The translations under genes were made by a program, and so were the position numbers. Under the pieces are notes generated by a model. The model was not told the DNA's origin. It did not search any database and was given only the letters and a program-made list of their open reading frames with translations. A stretch of 64,000 nucleotides of DNA from Symsagittifera roscoffensis (taxonomy: Eukaryota; Xenacoelomorpha; Acoela; Convolutidae): positions 65,240,647 to 65,304,646 of the forward strand of contig NC_087062.1 in the NCBI RefSeq assembly GCF_963678635.1. The letters run 5' to 3'. Shown one piece after another: positions 45,383-56,967 of this stretch (the first letter of the stretch is position 1; each line of letters begins with the position of its first letter).

Positions 45383-48300
45383 CTACCCAGAGATCACATT
45401 TAGTTTTATGCTCAAACTACTCGGTGCTTTCGTTTCTTCGACTTCTGATGCCTCGAAGGCGTTCAGCTTTTCCTGATTTTTCTCAATCTCTAGTTCGAGC
45501 TTCACCTTCTGTTTGATCTCCTTCGTCACCAATTCCTGCTGGATTTTATTTATAGCATCCCTCGCGGCTGCCCTATAGTCGATCTTGAAGTCATCCGCTG
45601 CAGTCACCGGTTGGGGTTCACGCATCTCCTCCGTTACCGCCTGCATCTTCTTCGTTGCCAGCTCTTGCGGTTTTTTTTCTGCGTGCCTCCGCTTCACTCA
45701 ACAGGCGAGCCTTGCTGGCTTTCACGCCCGATAAAGCTTCCTCATGCCTTGGATGTTTGATTTCTGCCAGAGCATCCCAGAATTGTGGACAATCCGATTT
45801 AAAATGACCTTCCGAGTTACAGAAGAAACACCTTGGACCGAATTTCATAATTACTCCTCTCATGAAATCTTCATGATCGACCTCTGACGCATCTTCATCC
45901 TCGAGGCTAAAACCTGTTGCTTTCATGCCCTGTTTGTAGTCTGGGCATGCTGACACATGATGGTCCGTCGATCTGCAATTTGCACTAGAGCGTCTCTTGT
46001 CCATATCGTCCCTTGGTTTGTACCAGTTGTTCCCTTGGTTTGCTGGTCCATTGTTAAAATTACCATAATTGTTCTTGTAATATCCCGATCTCGATGGAGG
46101 CTGCAGCAAAAGATATTCTTTTGACTTGAGTCTCAACTCCTTTGGTGTTGGCGCATTGGTTGAGAGTGGTGTGTAATGTGTCGCTAACATTGTTCGAAGC
46201 TCATCATTCTTCACACCATCGATGAATTTTGAGGCTACTACCAGGTTCATTCTTCTGTTCGACTCATCCGGTTGGCTACGCCTCCTCAACATCTCAAAAT
46301 CGTCCAGAAGCTTGTCTATTGTCTTATCTTCACGTTGCCTCCGTTTCTCGACGCGCATCCTTGCTTGGTGTCCTTGCACCCCTGAGCCAAACGTATAACA
46401 AGATTTCAAAGATTTTCTTAGCGGTATACCGCTTGTATTGCTTTTTGGCCATCACACAGTTTAGGGCTGTCCCTTCCAATTTGCTGGTAAGAGCACTGCA
46501 TTCTTGTCTTTCTGACAAGTCCTCTTCTTCAAAATGCAGTTTCATCACTTCTATCCAGGAATCATTACAGCCATCAGATTCGTCTTTCTAGCATCTTGGT
46601 TTCTTAAAAACCTTTCTGGACTTTTCACTACGTTCATTGGTTCTAGATAACCTCGACAGGATTGCCACTGATAAAGGCTCTGGATTTTCCCTCCTGTCCG
46701 AATTGCTGGGATTGTTTCTTCCTTGACTCGCATGACTCCTGTTCCTGGAATCACATCTCCCACTGGCATATGTATCTTGCGTCGATCGTTCGTTTGAGGT
46801 CTGTCTGTTGCCAGTTGAGCTTCCTCTGATGTTTGGGTCTCGTGTTCTATTGTCCCCTGTGGCATAGCTTGATGAACTGCCCCTTCCTCTAGTGGATCCA
46901 TATGTCTTTCTCCTATTCTGTTGTTCATTGAAGTTCACCGTCGGCTACCTGCTGGGTTCTCCCGAGTTCGATTCCCTATTTTTTGATCCTCTCCTGCTGC
47001 CTAGTAGCCCGTCCAACCTATCCATGATAGCCTGTGTTCGCTTCTCCATCGTCGCATCTATCTTCGTGTCAAGAGTCCCAAGAGTCTGCTCTTGTTGAAT
47101 TCTCAACTTCTCCATGTCGTCTCTCAATCGTAACTCTCTTTGCTCAGCTTCCCTCGTCATTCGCGACAAGTTCTTCGCCAAGTGTTTATCCGTTCTCTCC
47201 TTCAAGCGTTTTTCGCTTCGACTTCTTATCTGTTGCGGTTGATTTCTTCCCGCAGATTTTCTCTCCCGACGTGGACTGTCCTTTCTAGTTCACTCATTCT
47301 TAAGGACATCTGTTGATTCTGTTCTCCTAGGCTTCCCACTATGTTGGTCAAGTCTTCTTCAATTAAAGCTCCGTTATCCACTAATGGCGTCACAAGTGGC
47401 GGTATCACCCTGTCGATACCAGGTAGCTTGGTGCTGGTCGAGATTCGGGTTTTGATTCTCTGCCTCGACGTCATTTCATGATCCATTTCTGGAGCGTCAC
47501 ATAGCCCTGTGTTTCTATTCTTCGAAATTCGCATTTCCGAGTTGGTCATTTTCACAAAGTCTCCTGACTGGCCTGATCCGTTTGTGGTCTTGCCTATTGT
47601 CCTCATTACACCAAATTTGTCCATGGTACCAGTCTCTCTATCGGTATATGCGTCATACTCCTGAGTCGAGATTTTGAGGTTGACTTGAAAACCAAAGTCA
47701 TCTTGCCCGTCATCGTCCTCTTCTTCTTCCTGGGTGTCTGCTTCATCGCCTGTACACGTTCCCAAGGTAAATGGAAAGAAGTTTCCGAAAATGTTCTTTC
47801 TCTGAAAACCGGCACTCTTTCTGAAAACGATGAGGAAATTGCCGGTTTTTCCCTCACGGGTGTTGTCTGTGGGTGATCTTGTAGTCGCCACATTTTCAGT
47901 GGTCGCCACATTTTCAACGAGCGTCGGTCGTTCGTTTGAGGTCTGTCTGTTGCCAGTTGAGCTTCCTCTGATGTTTGGGCCTCGTGTTCTATTGTCCCCT
48001 GTTGCATAGCTTGATGAACTGCCCCTTCCTCTAGTGGATCCATATGTCTTTCTCCTATTCTGTTGTTCATTGAAAATCACCGTCGGCTCCCTGCTGGGTT
48101 CTCCCGAGTTCGATTCCCTATTTTTTGATCCTCTCTTGCTGCCTAGTAGCCCGTCCAACCTATCCATGATAGCCTGTGTTCGCCTCTCCATCATCGCATC
48201 TATCTTCGTGTCAAGAGTCCCAAGAGTCTGCCCTTGTTGAATTCTCAACTTCTCCATGTCGTCTCTCAATCGTAACTCTCTTTGCTCAGCTTCCCTCGTC

Positions 48301-49285
48301 ATTCGCGACAAGTTCTTCGCCAAGTGTTTATCCGTTCTCTCCTTCAAGCGTTTTTCGCTTCTACTAACTTCTTATCTGTTGCGGTTGATTTCTTCCTGCA
48401 GATTTTCTCTCCCGACGTGGACTGTCCTTTCTAGTTCACTCATTCTTAAGGACATCTGTTGATTCTGTTCTCCTATGCTGCCCACTATGTTGGTCAAGTC
48501 TTCTTTAATTAAAGCTCCGTTATCCACTAATGGCGTCACAAGTGGCGGTGTCACCCTGTCGATACCAGGTAGCTTGGTGCTGGTCGAGATTCGGGTTTTG
48601 ATTCTCTGCCTCGACGTCTTTTCATGATCCATTTCTGGAGCGTCACATAGCCCTGTGTTTCTATTCTTCGAGATTCGCATTTCCGAATTTGTCATTTTCA
48701 CAAAGTCTCCTGACTGGCCTGATCCGTTTGTGGTCTTGCCTATTGTCCTCATTACACCAAATTAGTCCATGGTACCAGTCTCTCTATCGGAATATGCGTC
48801 ATACTCCTGAGTCGAGATATTGAGGTTGACTTGAAATCCAAAGTCATCTTGCCCGTCATCGTCCTCTTCTTCTTCCTGGGTGTCTGCTTCATCGCCTGTA
48901 CACGTTCCCAAGGTAAATAGAAAGAAGTTTCCGAAAATGTTCTTTCTCTGAAACCGGCACTCTTTCTGAAAACGATGAGGAAATTGCCGGTTTCTCCCTC
49001 ACGGGTGTTGTCTCTGGGTGATCTTGTATTCGCCACATTTTCAGTAGAGGTGTCGGACAGTTCCGACATCTCTTCTGGGTCCAGGGTCTCGGTGGAAGTG
49101 GCAAAACCTTGGCCTTGTTCTACCGGAGTAGATTCATGAAAAACGTATGTGTTTTGTACATTAGTCAGTCGCAATGTAATAGTCAAACTTGTTTCTAAAG
49201 AAAGAGTTTTCCCTGTTCGGTGTTGCACCAAACAGACAAAACATGAAGGCAGTAATTTTCCCAACTGGGCGTCTATTGCACCCAC
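45383..49285 (-). pseudogene. Element A gag, with tandem duplication
   Basis: Broken gag reading frame on the minus strand. The 5' part is Arg/Ser/Glu-rich with coiled-coil character (LRLRDDMEKLRIQQEQTLG). The capsid-like core is at 46548-46330 (KLEGTALNCVMAKKQ), followed by 46409-45618, with two zinc knuckles. The second is complete (C-FF-C-x4-H-x4-C). The first has lost its first cysteine (SANCRSTDHHVSAC). A Lys/Glu-rich helix (45697-45383) ends gag. Several frameshifts. Confidence 0.75.
46780..49060 (-). repeat. 1.14-kb tandem duplication within gag
   Basis: 46780-47920 and 47921-49060 are near-identical, offset by 1142-1146 bp (for example CCTCATTACACCAAATT at 47601 and 48747). Differences are few substitutions and short indels, so the event is young relative to other damage. 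The 373-codon minus frame 48347-47226 reads straight across the junction. Confidence 0.9.
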
Positions 49286-50029
49286 TGAGTCCTGTGTTAC
49301 CTATCTGCCTTCGGATTGCCCGAGCTAGACCTACTAAAATCCTCAGGTCAATCGCTTTCCTGAAAACGATTTGGATTTCAATCCACACAAATCAGTTACA
49401 AACTCTTGTTCAATTTACACTTAGTATCGCGAATGTCCGAGTTTAGACCTGTTTTGTTTTGGTCCGGTCTTTTATAAAAGGCAAGTTACCAGTGCAGTGT
49501 CCTGTCGATTCACTAGTGAAAATTGTCCGAACAACAATTTTACTGTCCTAACTCAAAAATTTCAAAAAAAAAAATCTTTTTTCGTAGCGTTTCGTTTCTT
49601 CAAAAATGAGGGAAATTCGGTTTATGGTAGCCAATTAGTTCCAACCACTTCCGAACTAAACTTAACCGGTTCTACCTATTAAACTAGTATAGTTACGATG
49701 TAACTCACTAATTTAGCGCTTTTTTCCGTATCAAAAAACATCGATATCTCGAAAATCGCGATTTTTGGGGGGGATCAAAATATCACTATTTTGACCTTAA
49801 AAACCGATCCGCTTACTGTGTTTTTCACTGAAAAACGATATAGGAGTATTAATATAGGCTGTATAATTAATAATACTAGTAATACAATACCCCTCCGGTT
49901 TTGTTCACTCTCCGAATTAAGGTACTTAACTCGGAAATTCGAAGTTCGGTGAAGGGTCACTACAGTGCAGTCACTGTCGAGCCCCCCACAGAGTAATATC
50001 TTACTTTTTGTACCAAAAGGATACAAAAC
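49286..50029 (-). other. Element A leader
   Basis: Sequence between the primer-binding site and the first gag frame. AT-rich, with a short TCGAAAATCGCGATTTTTGG palindromic stretch near 49748. No gene. Confidence 0.4.
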
Positions 50030-50044
50030 TTCTAACGATACCCA
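50030..50044 (-). promoter_or_regulatory. Candidate primer-binding site of element A
   Basis: The minus strand reads TGGGTATCGTTAGAA directly after the LTR end. The same 15 bases occur on the plus strand at 55359-55373 in element B at the same place. The TGG start is standard for tRNA primers; the tRNA is not identified. Confidence 0.6.
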
Positions 50045-51420
50045 ACAGTCGATTGTTGTCGTCCTTGAGCCCCTTCTTTTCGCTCCATGAACTGCTTGCC
50101 GGATCAGTCTTCTTCTCTAATCCCGAGACCCTTCCGGATTGAGCACAAATTAGCATTAACGTGCTTAAATACTCAAATTACCCTACAGTACAAGCACCAC
50201 AAACGGGCCACACAACTGATCGTAACAATCCTAACTGATGTAAATGCCTGTAAAAACAATATATCTAACAACAACAAACGGGAGGGTCGGATCACACCTC
50301 GTCTGGGGGGAAATTTTTTATTGATTTTATAATTTGGTTTTACTGTTTTTGGTTTTTTCGGTTATTTTTTATGTGTTTTGTTTTTCTTAGGTACTCTACT
50401 ACTTTTTGTTTGGTTTCCTGTATATCTTCAAGTGTCTTTGGTAACGTACCACTCAGGATATGACGGAACCGCGAATCCCCCCACCCTTCCTGGTTCGCAA
50501 ATTTTTGATCTTAACTGGGTTAAAAAGCTATTCGCGGGAATCCGGAAGGCTTCCGCGTTCCAAACTACCCTTCCGCCCAGGTTGTTAGGGCGTTGTTTTG
50601 AGCATCCATTCGGAGCGGAGTGCTCGTAAACGGTTCTGCCGGTCATGATCTTAGAGAAAAATAACACCCGGCTTCGGTCAAAACACTCAGTTCAACCTAA
50701 TTTTATGCAAAAATAGTGAGCTCATGGCTGGGTCTCAGTATACCTAGACCACGAGGTCACTCCTAAAAACAGAGCTACTACTATTTATTATATTACTATT
50801 GTTTTTGTTCAGTAGATAAATATCATCATCTCCATCGAAGATGGATCAACATTTTTCCTCACTCCTAGCGTCTCATTCTCTGAAAATGAATCAGGATGTT
50901 AATTAAATTCAACTCAGGAAATGACCAGGAAGCTAAAAGTTATATAAAACAGTTTGAATCTTGGGCCTGAGACACCTGCGGATTCTGGAATCCGGGGAAA
51001 TAGCATTCCTATTTCTTTCCGGAAGGCTGGACACGCCGTCGCAACACCCATCCATTTTCTCGGGTTCTGCGTTGTAACGATTGTAGCAGCACAATCGTTA
51101 CAACTCGGAATGGTTCCTGACAAATTCCAATCACAGTTTTAACCTTATGTCGTTTTCTCATAGTTGTTTTCACTGCAACTATTAATGTTCTGTTTCGCCG
51201 TTTCAGGGTGAGCGAAATATAAAATGTTACGTGTCGTCTAAATCGAAAATATAAAAATTAGCATGTCAGTTGAAACTAACCCTTCCCGATTTGTCTAATC
51301 GTTTAAGTAACGCTGCTTATCCATAAAAACCATCAAACTTCCAGGTCAGGCGTCCTATTTCAGACCGATAAAATTTCAATTGCGAAACTGCATTTTCTTA
51401 CATTCCGGTCGAATGTAACA
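50045..51420 (-). mobile_element. LTR L2, 5' LTR of element A
   Basis: 1376 bp, minus orientation, beginning TGTTACATTCGACC. It contains a perfect 14-bp stem (GTTGTAACGATTGT 51071-51084, ACAATCGTTACAAC 51091-51104, 6-nt loop) and a TCCATC/GATGGA stem-loop (50831-50845), at the same relative places as the hairpins of L1. The stretch AACCCAGTT...CCTTCCGG (50510-50560) also resembles 54740-54790 of L4. Confidence 0.6.
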
Positions 51421-51998
51421 TTATTATGTTTTTGGTGACAGTTCTATATTAAATCCATTGGATTTGGATTGACCCTTTCCTCTTTCTAGTTACTCCTATT
51501 CTAAAATATCAAACAGTACCGGTGTTAATTCAAAGGTTTATGGCTTCTTTACAGTCCTTCACCATATATTGTCTCTGGGGGGCCAAGCCTCCGATTCCGT
51601 GCTTTTTCTGTAAAAAAGTCGTTATTACTCCCAATTCGTGGCACGGGAGGGTACTGCTCTTTACTTCTTCCCCACAGAAGCCTCTTTTCTGGCTAATTCA
51701 TTCCGCTAAGTGTCTTATCGTGCGTGATCGTCACGATAAGAGGCTTCGTGTTTTATTTTGTTCCCGTTCGACAGTTTTTCACTAAATTGATTGTTGTTCT
51801 GTTTTTCGTCATTTTTCAGTCAAAAGTAGTCTTTTTTCGTATTTCTCAGAAATATTCATTTGCCAATCGAAACTTTGAAAATTAAAAATCCCAGAATATT
51901 CTAGGCTCCTTTTTAACAGTTTTTAATCACTAACGCCTCTAATTCTATTTTGTGTTGTGCTGGAAGGTTACGTTGTGCCAATCCGGCTGAATGGCACA
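51421..51998 (-). mobile_element. LTR fragment L3 (U3 part)
   Basis: About 578 bp related to L1, minus orientation, starting TGTGCCATTCAGCC at 51998. The 9-bp hairpin is preserved identically (CTTATCGTG 51714-51722, CACGATAAG 51732-51740). It is cut at 51420/51421 by L2, which suggests element A inserted into an older LTR. Confidence 0.6.
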
Positions 51999-52009
51999 TA
52001 TAGAATGGC

Positions 52010-52200
52010 TGAAAAAAAGCAGAGATTGTCAAGTTTTACACAAATCCGAGGAACATACTCAATAAATTTACAGTTTGAGATAATTGCCGCTGACAATTTC
52101 AACGCCATACTGGGCTGAAAAGAAGACAAGCTCGGCAAATTTTTGGTTATTGCAGCACGGTTAGAAAAAAAATTGTTGCTTTCAACACAAACTGCTTTCA
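52010..52200 (+). pseudogene. LINE endonuclease remnant
   Basis: Plus-strand codons EIIAADNFNAILG resemble the conserved GDFNA.LG box of APE-type LINE endonucleases. A stop follows. Too short for a clade assignment. Confidence 0.4.
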
Positions 52201-52489
52201 GATTGCAACCTTATAGCAAGCAGCATCTTCTTTAAACAGTATGTCCAGTTAGCCTAATTGTTGTGATAAACTTATTATATAGATTTGTTATGTTTGATGT
52301 TTGTGCCTGTTTGTGGAGCGCCCTCTGAGAAATTTTAGAGACAGGTCTGTCAAGTGGCTTTCTGTGGGGAAGTGGGAAACTGGAACTGGCTTGAAACTGG
52401 TGGTGCACCTCTGGACCTACTGAGATCGGGTGAGATTGTTCCTTGTTTTTGATTTTTATAATTCGATTTAAAAATTTAAATTAATTTGA

Positions 52490-53919
52490 TTGTCTTTTAT
52501 TTTTTTTTGTTTGCTGATTTATAAAATTCCCACTAACCGCTTATCATGGGTTAATTCAGTCCACTATAGTCCAGTCAAAATCCTCAAAAATATTTCTCTT
52601 AGCGACTCTACAAAAACCCAATGTTTTCAGTGTCCTTTATGCGTTGATGTAAAATCTGTTAATAAAACAACAATAGGTAATGATTTATTGCTAGACAATT
52701 ATGTTAATACAGCCATCACAAATGTCCGAGTACTCAAGAGAGTACCAAAATACTCGGGTGTTCCCTTGGCGGAAAGGCTGTCGGACAAAATAAATGGCAT
52801 CGTCTACAATGTAGAAGATGTTACAAAATGGCTGATTTTTTTAACGTCGTTCTTGTTTTTTTTTTGGAGCAACCGAAAAGAAGTGGACGCAAACAGACCA
52901 CAAGCATGAGCTTTTTGATATATAAAAAAATTCGAGCAAATGACGTGTCACTTCCAAAACCCCATCCCCAAGTTTCAAGCCCGCCTCTGAGTAACCTCGA
53001 GCAGAGAATAAAGCTAATAAGTAGTAAGCTCGACGAAAGAAAGGTAAAGGGAGGAATAAGGCTTGCTGCTTCGCAAAACTGCTCCTTTTTCAACTGATAA
53101 CTATCAAAAATTGTTGTCTAAGCACCCTCAGCAAGCCAAATTTGCAGCTCCAAATCCACAAAATTTGAATAGTTTTTTCGTAACCGGTTTAGATCTATAC
53201 AAAGTGATAATATCCTTTCCGAACGGATCAGCAGCAGGTCCTGATAAAATAGTTCCTGAAATTTTTAAAGATCTTGTTAGTAAGTCGAATTGCAGTGCAG
53301 AACTTAACTTTCTGAAATCGCTTACTAAGCTAATAAATCTCATTGGAGATGGCAAAATACCCGAACAACTAAGACCTTTCTTTTTTGGCGCAAACTTATC
53401 GCCCTCATAAAGATAGACGGAGGGTTGAGACCGATTGCCATAGGCAACACGCTGAGACGTATTGCCTCCAAATGCGCTGGAAGCAAGGCCCTCTCCGAGC
53501 GACAAAATTTTTTCGGAAACGTACAGGTAGGATGCGGTACCAAACGAGGAGCAGAAATAGCTGCGCACTCGTTTCGAAACCTAATTGAACGCGACGACAA
53601 TCCAAATTGCACTGTTCTTTTAAAACTAGATTTTAAGAATGCCTTTAACTCTCTAAATAGAGAAACAATGCTGAATCATGTTTATTCAAGTCGCCCCGAA
53701 TTGTATAATTACACCCATTGCGCGTATGGTAAACCTAGTTACCTTTTTTACGGAAGCTCTGTCATAATTTCAGAAGACGGTACTCAGCAAGGTGATCCTG
53801 AAGCCCCACCCCTTTTTTGCGGAAACAATTCATACACTAGTCAAACAGTTGGATTCGAAAATTAAGATCTGGTATTTAGATGATGGAATTTTAGCCGACG
53901 ACTATAAGGTAGTACTGCG
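52490..53919 (+). pseudogene. Non-LTR retrotransposon reverse transcriptase, 3' cut off
   Basis: Frames in order: 52490-52909 and 52828-53097 (N-terminal region with CFQCPLC), 53063-53410 (SFPNGSAAGPDKIVPEI), 53425-53865 (GGLRPIAIGNTLRRIASKC, VLLKLDFKNAFNSLNRET, EDGTQQGDPEAPPLF), then the catalytic YLDDG box at about 53872-53886. At least three frameshifts. Sequence stops at 53919 where LTR L4 starts, shortly after the catalytic box. Motif order is that of a LINE RT; the clade is unresolved. Confidence 0.82.
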
Positions 53920-55358
53920 TGTGCCAGTCGGTCATATCTGATACAAAATAAGACACGAGTAGAGCTGTCGTATCCTGAAATAGGAGGAGAGATAATCGAA
54001 AGAAAAGAGAACAACTATTCGAAACGAACCAGAGTGAGCCTTCAATAGAAAGGTGGACAGCTTGAGTGTCCCAATGGTTCATGCGAAAACTCCATTTCTA
54101 GAGTCAGAACTTACTTCTGTTATCAAAACTGATCAGTATTAAACTTATCTAGTTATATTATCTAATTCTCGAGTTGCTTATCAATTTAATTACTCCCTGT
54201 GCTTGAGCGCATCAACATGTGAGTCCCTAATTTAATTTTCTCGAGCGTGTTTTATGATTGTTATGTTGAGATAAGGCGAGTTTTAGGTTGATCCATCTGA
54301 AATGGATCAAAGTTCCACTGTCCAATAAAAAGTAACTTAACGGATTGTTCCGACCCTGTTTTTAACGGCGTTCGTGTATTTTGGGTATTTTGAGACCTAA
54401 GTATGGGGACGTTCTTATTTTCTAGAGTGGGGGGATATTTTGGTAGTAGCCTTTAAGCTGTAACGGGTTCTAGTCTCATGTCGCAAGCGAACCGAATTGG
54501 CTCCGACCGTTCTTGAGGTAGAAAAACACAAGAGATCGTGTCCCTGACTCTTGAGCCAATGGTTATAGGGCCTATTTTTCTTAAGCCTCATATGTGACCG
54601 AAGTAGGCGACTGTTACATAGTGTTTTTATGGCACTCCTGGGTGTTTTTACGACATCATGACTACGGAGTCGAACCCACTTGACACAGCTCCGCGCTGCT
54701 TGCCCATTCTAGAGTACCGGTGGTACGGTTCAGCGGGAACGTGTAAACCTTCCGGTTGTACCGTGATAGCCTTTTAAGAAAACTTGAGAAAACTTCCTGG
54801 TACGCTCTCCGAACGAGGCCTAGCTAACCGAGTAAAAGGGGTAACTAAAGAAACAAAAACAAGAAAAAAAAGTATAGAAAAAGGAACAAAAACCATAAAA
54901 CAAAAAGACAGTGACTTTGATACCGGATCATTTGGATCAAACTTTTATATTAATTAAATAGTATACCCATACTGTTTTATAAGACCGATCTTTTTGATCA
55001 ATCTAGCAACTTAAACCAGTGAATTCAACAAGGTGCCCGAGTGGGGGGCGTTGTTAAGGGTTTTCAGATAGATTGCAACCTAGCCGGACCACTAGGAGAC
55101 TTGACTGGAAAGGGTGACCAGCCGAGTGGGAAAGTGGTTCACAAGGATCGAACCGGACCACTAGGAGACCTGACTGGAAGAGGTGACCAGCCGAGTGGGA
55201 AAGTGGTTCAGAAGGACTGAGCTGAACCGACTGGAAACTTGACTGGAAGAGGTGACCAGCCAAGTGGGAATGTGGTGCTGCTGTCAAGTGCAGAACGGAG
55301 ACAACCAGCACGGGATCACAACAAGAGGACGCACAGGGGTGTTCTCAAGTTGGGCAAA
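53920..55358 (+). mobile_element. LTR L4, 5' LTR of element B
   Basis: About 1439 bp. It starts TGTGCCAGTCGG, like the TGTGCCATTC start of L1 and L3, and ends where the shared primer-binding site begins. It carries the stem-loop TTGATCCAT/ATGGATCAA (54288-54310). Three 69-bp tandem units occupy its 3' part. The outer boundary coincides with a break in the LINE RT frame. Confidence 0.6.
55084..55277 (+). repeat. 69-bp tandem repeat, three units
   Basis: Units share GACTGGAAGAGGTGACCAGC and AGTGGGAAAGTGGTTCA; offsets are 69 bp. Because 69 is divisible by three, the minus-strand 85-codon frame across it is a repeat artefact. Confidence 0.85.
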
Positions 55359-55373
55359 TGGGTATCGTTAGAA
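55359..55373 (+). promoter_or_regulatory. Candidate primer-binding site of element B
   Basis: TGGGTATCGTTAGAA, identical to the site at 50030-50044 on the minus strand next to L2. It marks the internal 5' boundary of element B. Confidence 0.6.
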
Positions 55374-56967
55374 TCCACATTACATTATAGGAGATAAGTG
55401 TAAAATTGGATAAGCGGAGCCCCATTGTTTTGAGGAAGTTTTTACACAAGCAGGCCTGGAAACAGGTCTACGGTTTTCTCTCGAGAGGTTTAGCATCCGG
55501 CGCTTAAGGGATTTTTTGGCTTAAGAGGGGGCTAAAGAGGGGGGAGGTTAGAAGGGGGGCTGGTTAAGTTAGAGGTTAGCGGTTGTAAATTGTAAAAAGG
55601 GAGGACACGTTAGAGTAACTAATTGTTCGGCATCGTCGATTTAGTTACATTAGATACTTACACGCTGGTTATAAGAAGCGGATATCCAAAATTAAAATCA
55701 GGTTAAGGTAGGTACCCTGGTCGGATCGGTAGGGGGGAACGGACATAGACAGTTTTTGTGATACCCCATATGATCGCTAGCAGGGGGGAGGAAAACGCGT
55801 GGCAATCGGCTACCAGACATTTTTTTTCGGACAAAGATTGACATCGGTCAACCTTGAATTTCAAGAGAATTCAACCATCTGTTTTTGAAGTTTTTCCAAT
55901 TTAAATTTTTACGTTTTGGTGAAAATTTGTTGTTGGTATTTTAACGAACAGGTGATCACAAGATACCTGCGGGGAATTTAGGGTTTCAAATAGCCTGAAA
56001 TATAGAGAAAGAGGCAAATACAGGGGGATTAGTATTTGGGTTTTGACCATTAAGAAAGGGATTTTGGGAAAAATTTTACTAGAGCTCACGTGGTGGTAAA
56101 AGGTACAGTGGTTCAATAGTCCCTACAACGAAGAAGAAGAGACCCGATATCCAGACACTCAGTGACGAGTCTTGGGACAGTACCGAAGAAGTCTTGGGAC
56201 ATTGCAGTCTGGGGACAGTCTTGGAGCAACACGGTCTTGGGACAGTCTCGGGACAGAGCAGTCTTGGGACAGTCTTGGGACAGTGCAGCCTTGGGACAGT
56301 CTTGGACCAGAGCAGTCTTGGTACGAAACAGACTTGGGACATTGGTCTTGGGACATTGGTCTTGGGACAGTGGTCTTGGGACATTGGTCTTGGGACAGTG
56401 GTCTTGGGACATTGGTCTTGGGACAGTGGTCTTGGGAATTGGTCTTGGGACATTGGTCTTGGGACAGTGGTCTTGGGACATTGGTCTTGGGACAGTGGTC
56501 TTGGGACATTGGTCTTGGGCCATTGGTCTTAGGACAGTGGTCTTGGGACATTAGTCTTGGGACACTAGTCTTGGGACATTGGTCTTGGGACATTAGTCTT
56601 GGGACATTGGTCTTGGGACAGTGGTCTTGGGACATTGATCTTGGGACATTGGTCTTGGGACAGTGGTCTTGGGACATTGGTCTTGGAACACTAACAAGAA
56701 GTACTGGGACAACACTGACGGCAGAGAGAAAGTCTTGGAACAGCATAAAGAAGGGGGGTACTAAAAGAGTACTAAGTCAGGTTGAAGTAACCAATTGTAA
56801 AATCAAATTCTCTATCCAATCCTAACATATAGAATTTTCAAGAGCTTAGGAAAAGTTGTTTTTAGCAAATTGTCAATTTCTTTTTATAAAATTTTGTCAA
56901 AAGAGGTTTTAACCTTAGAGTAGAATTTTGTAGATAGTAATACTGTAAATAGGAACAATTGTAACTA
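55374..56967 (+). other. Element B leader with minisatellite
   Basis: About 1.6 kb of untranslated leader between the primer-binding site and gag. 55374-56160 is G-rich in places without a gene; 56200-56690 is the 14-bp minisatellite. Confidence 0.5.
56200..56695 (+). repeat. 14-bp minisatellite CTTGGGACA(T/G)TGGT
   Basis: About 25 contiguous units from 56332, plus irregular longer units (GACAGTCTTGGGACAGAGC type) from 56200. The unit length is not a multiple of three and no frame contains a stop, so long open frames arise on both strands (LGTLVLGHWSWD and PRPMSQDHCPKT types). These are not genes. Confidence 0.95.

Larger units (their letters stand above)
42150..51420 (-). mobile_element. 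Element A: internally deleted Ty3/gypsy-like retrotransposon
   Basis: Read on the minus strand: LTR L2 (51420-50045), primer-binding site (50044-50030), leader, gag (49285-45400), protease (45382-44441), a deletion that removes RT and RNase H, post-RNase H spacer (44413-44000), integrase (43988-42795) and an acidic pol tail to about 42150. The polypurine-like GTCCGGGGAG (42150-42161) marks the internal 3' end. No 3' LTR matching L2 follows it. Multiple frameshifts and stops make every gene defective. Confidence 0.8.

Noticed and set aside
35760-51998. L1 and L3 as the two LTRs of one intact 16-kb element
   Set aside because: Both are truncated, only about 85% alike in their best part, and gag-pol is attached to the different LTR L2 through its primer-binding site.
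56079-56825. Several frames of 112-217 codons on both strands
   Set aside because: All are products of the 14-bp minisatellite, which has no stop in any frame.
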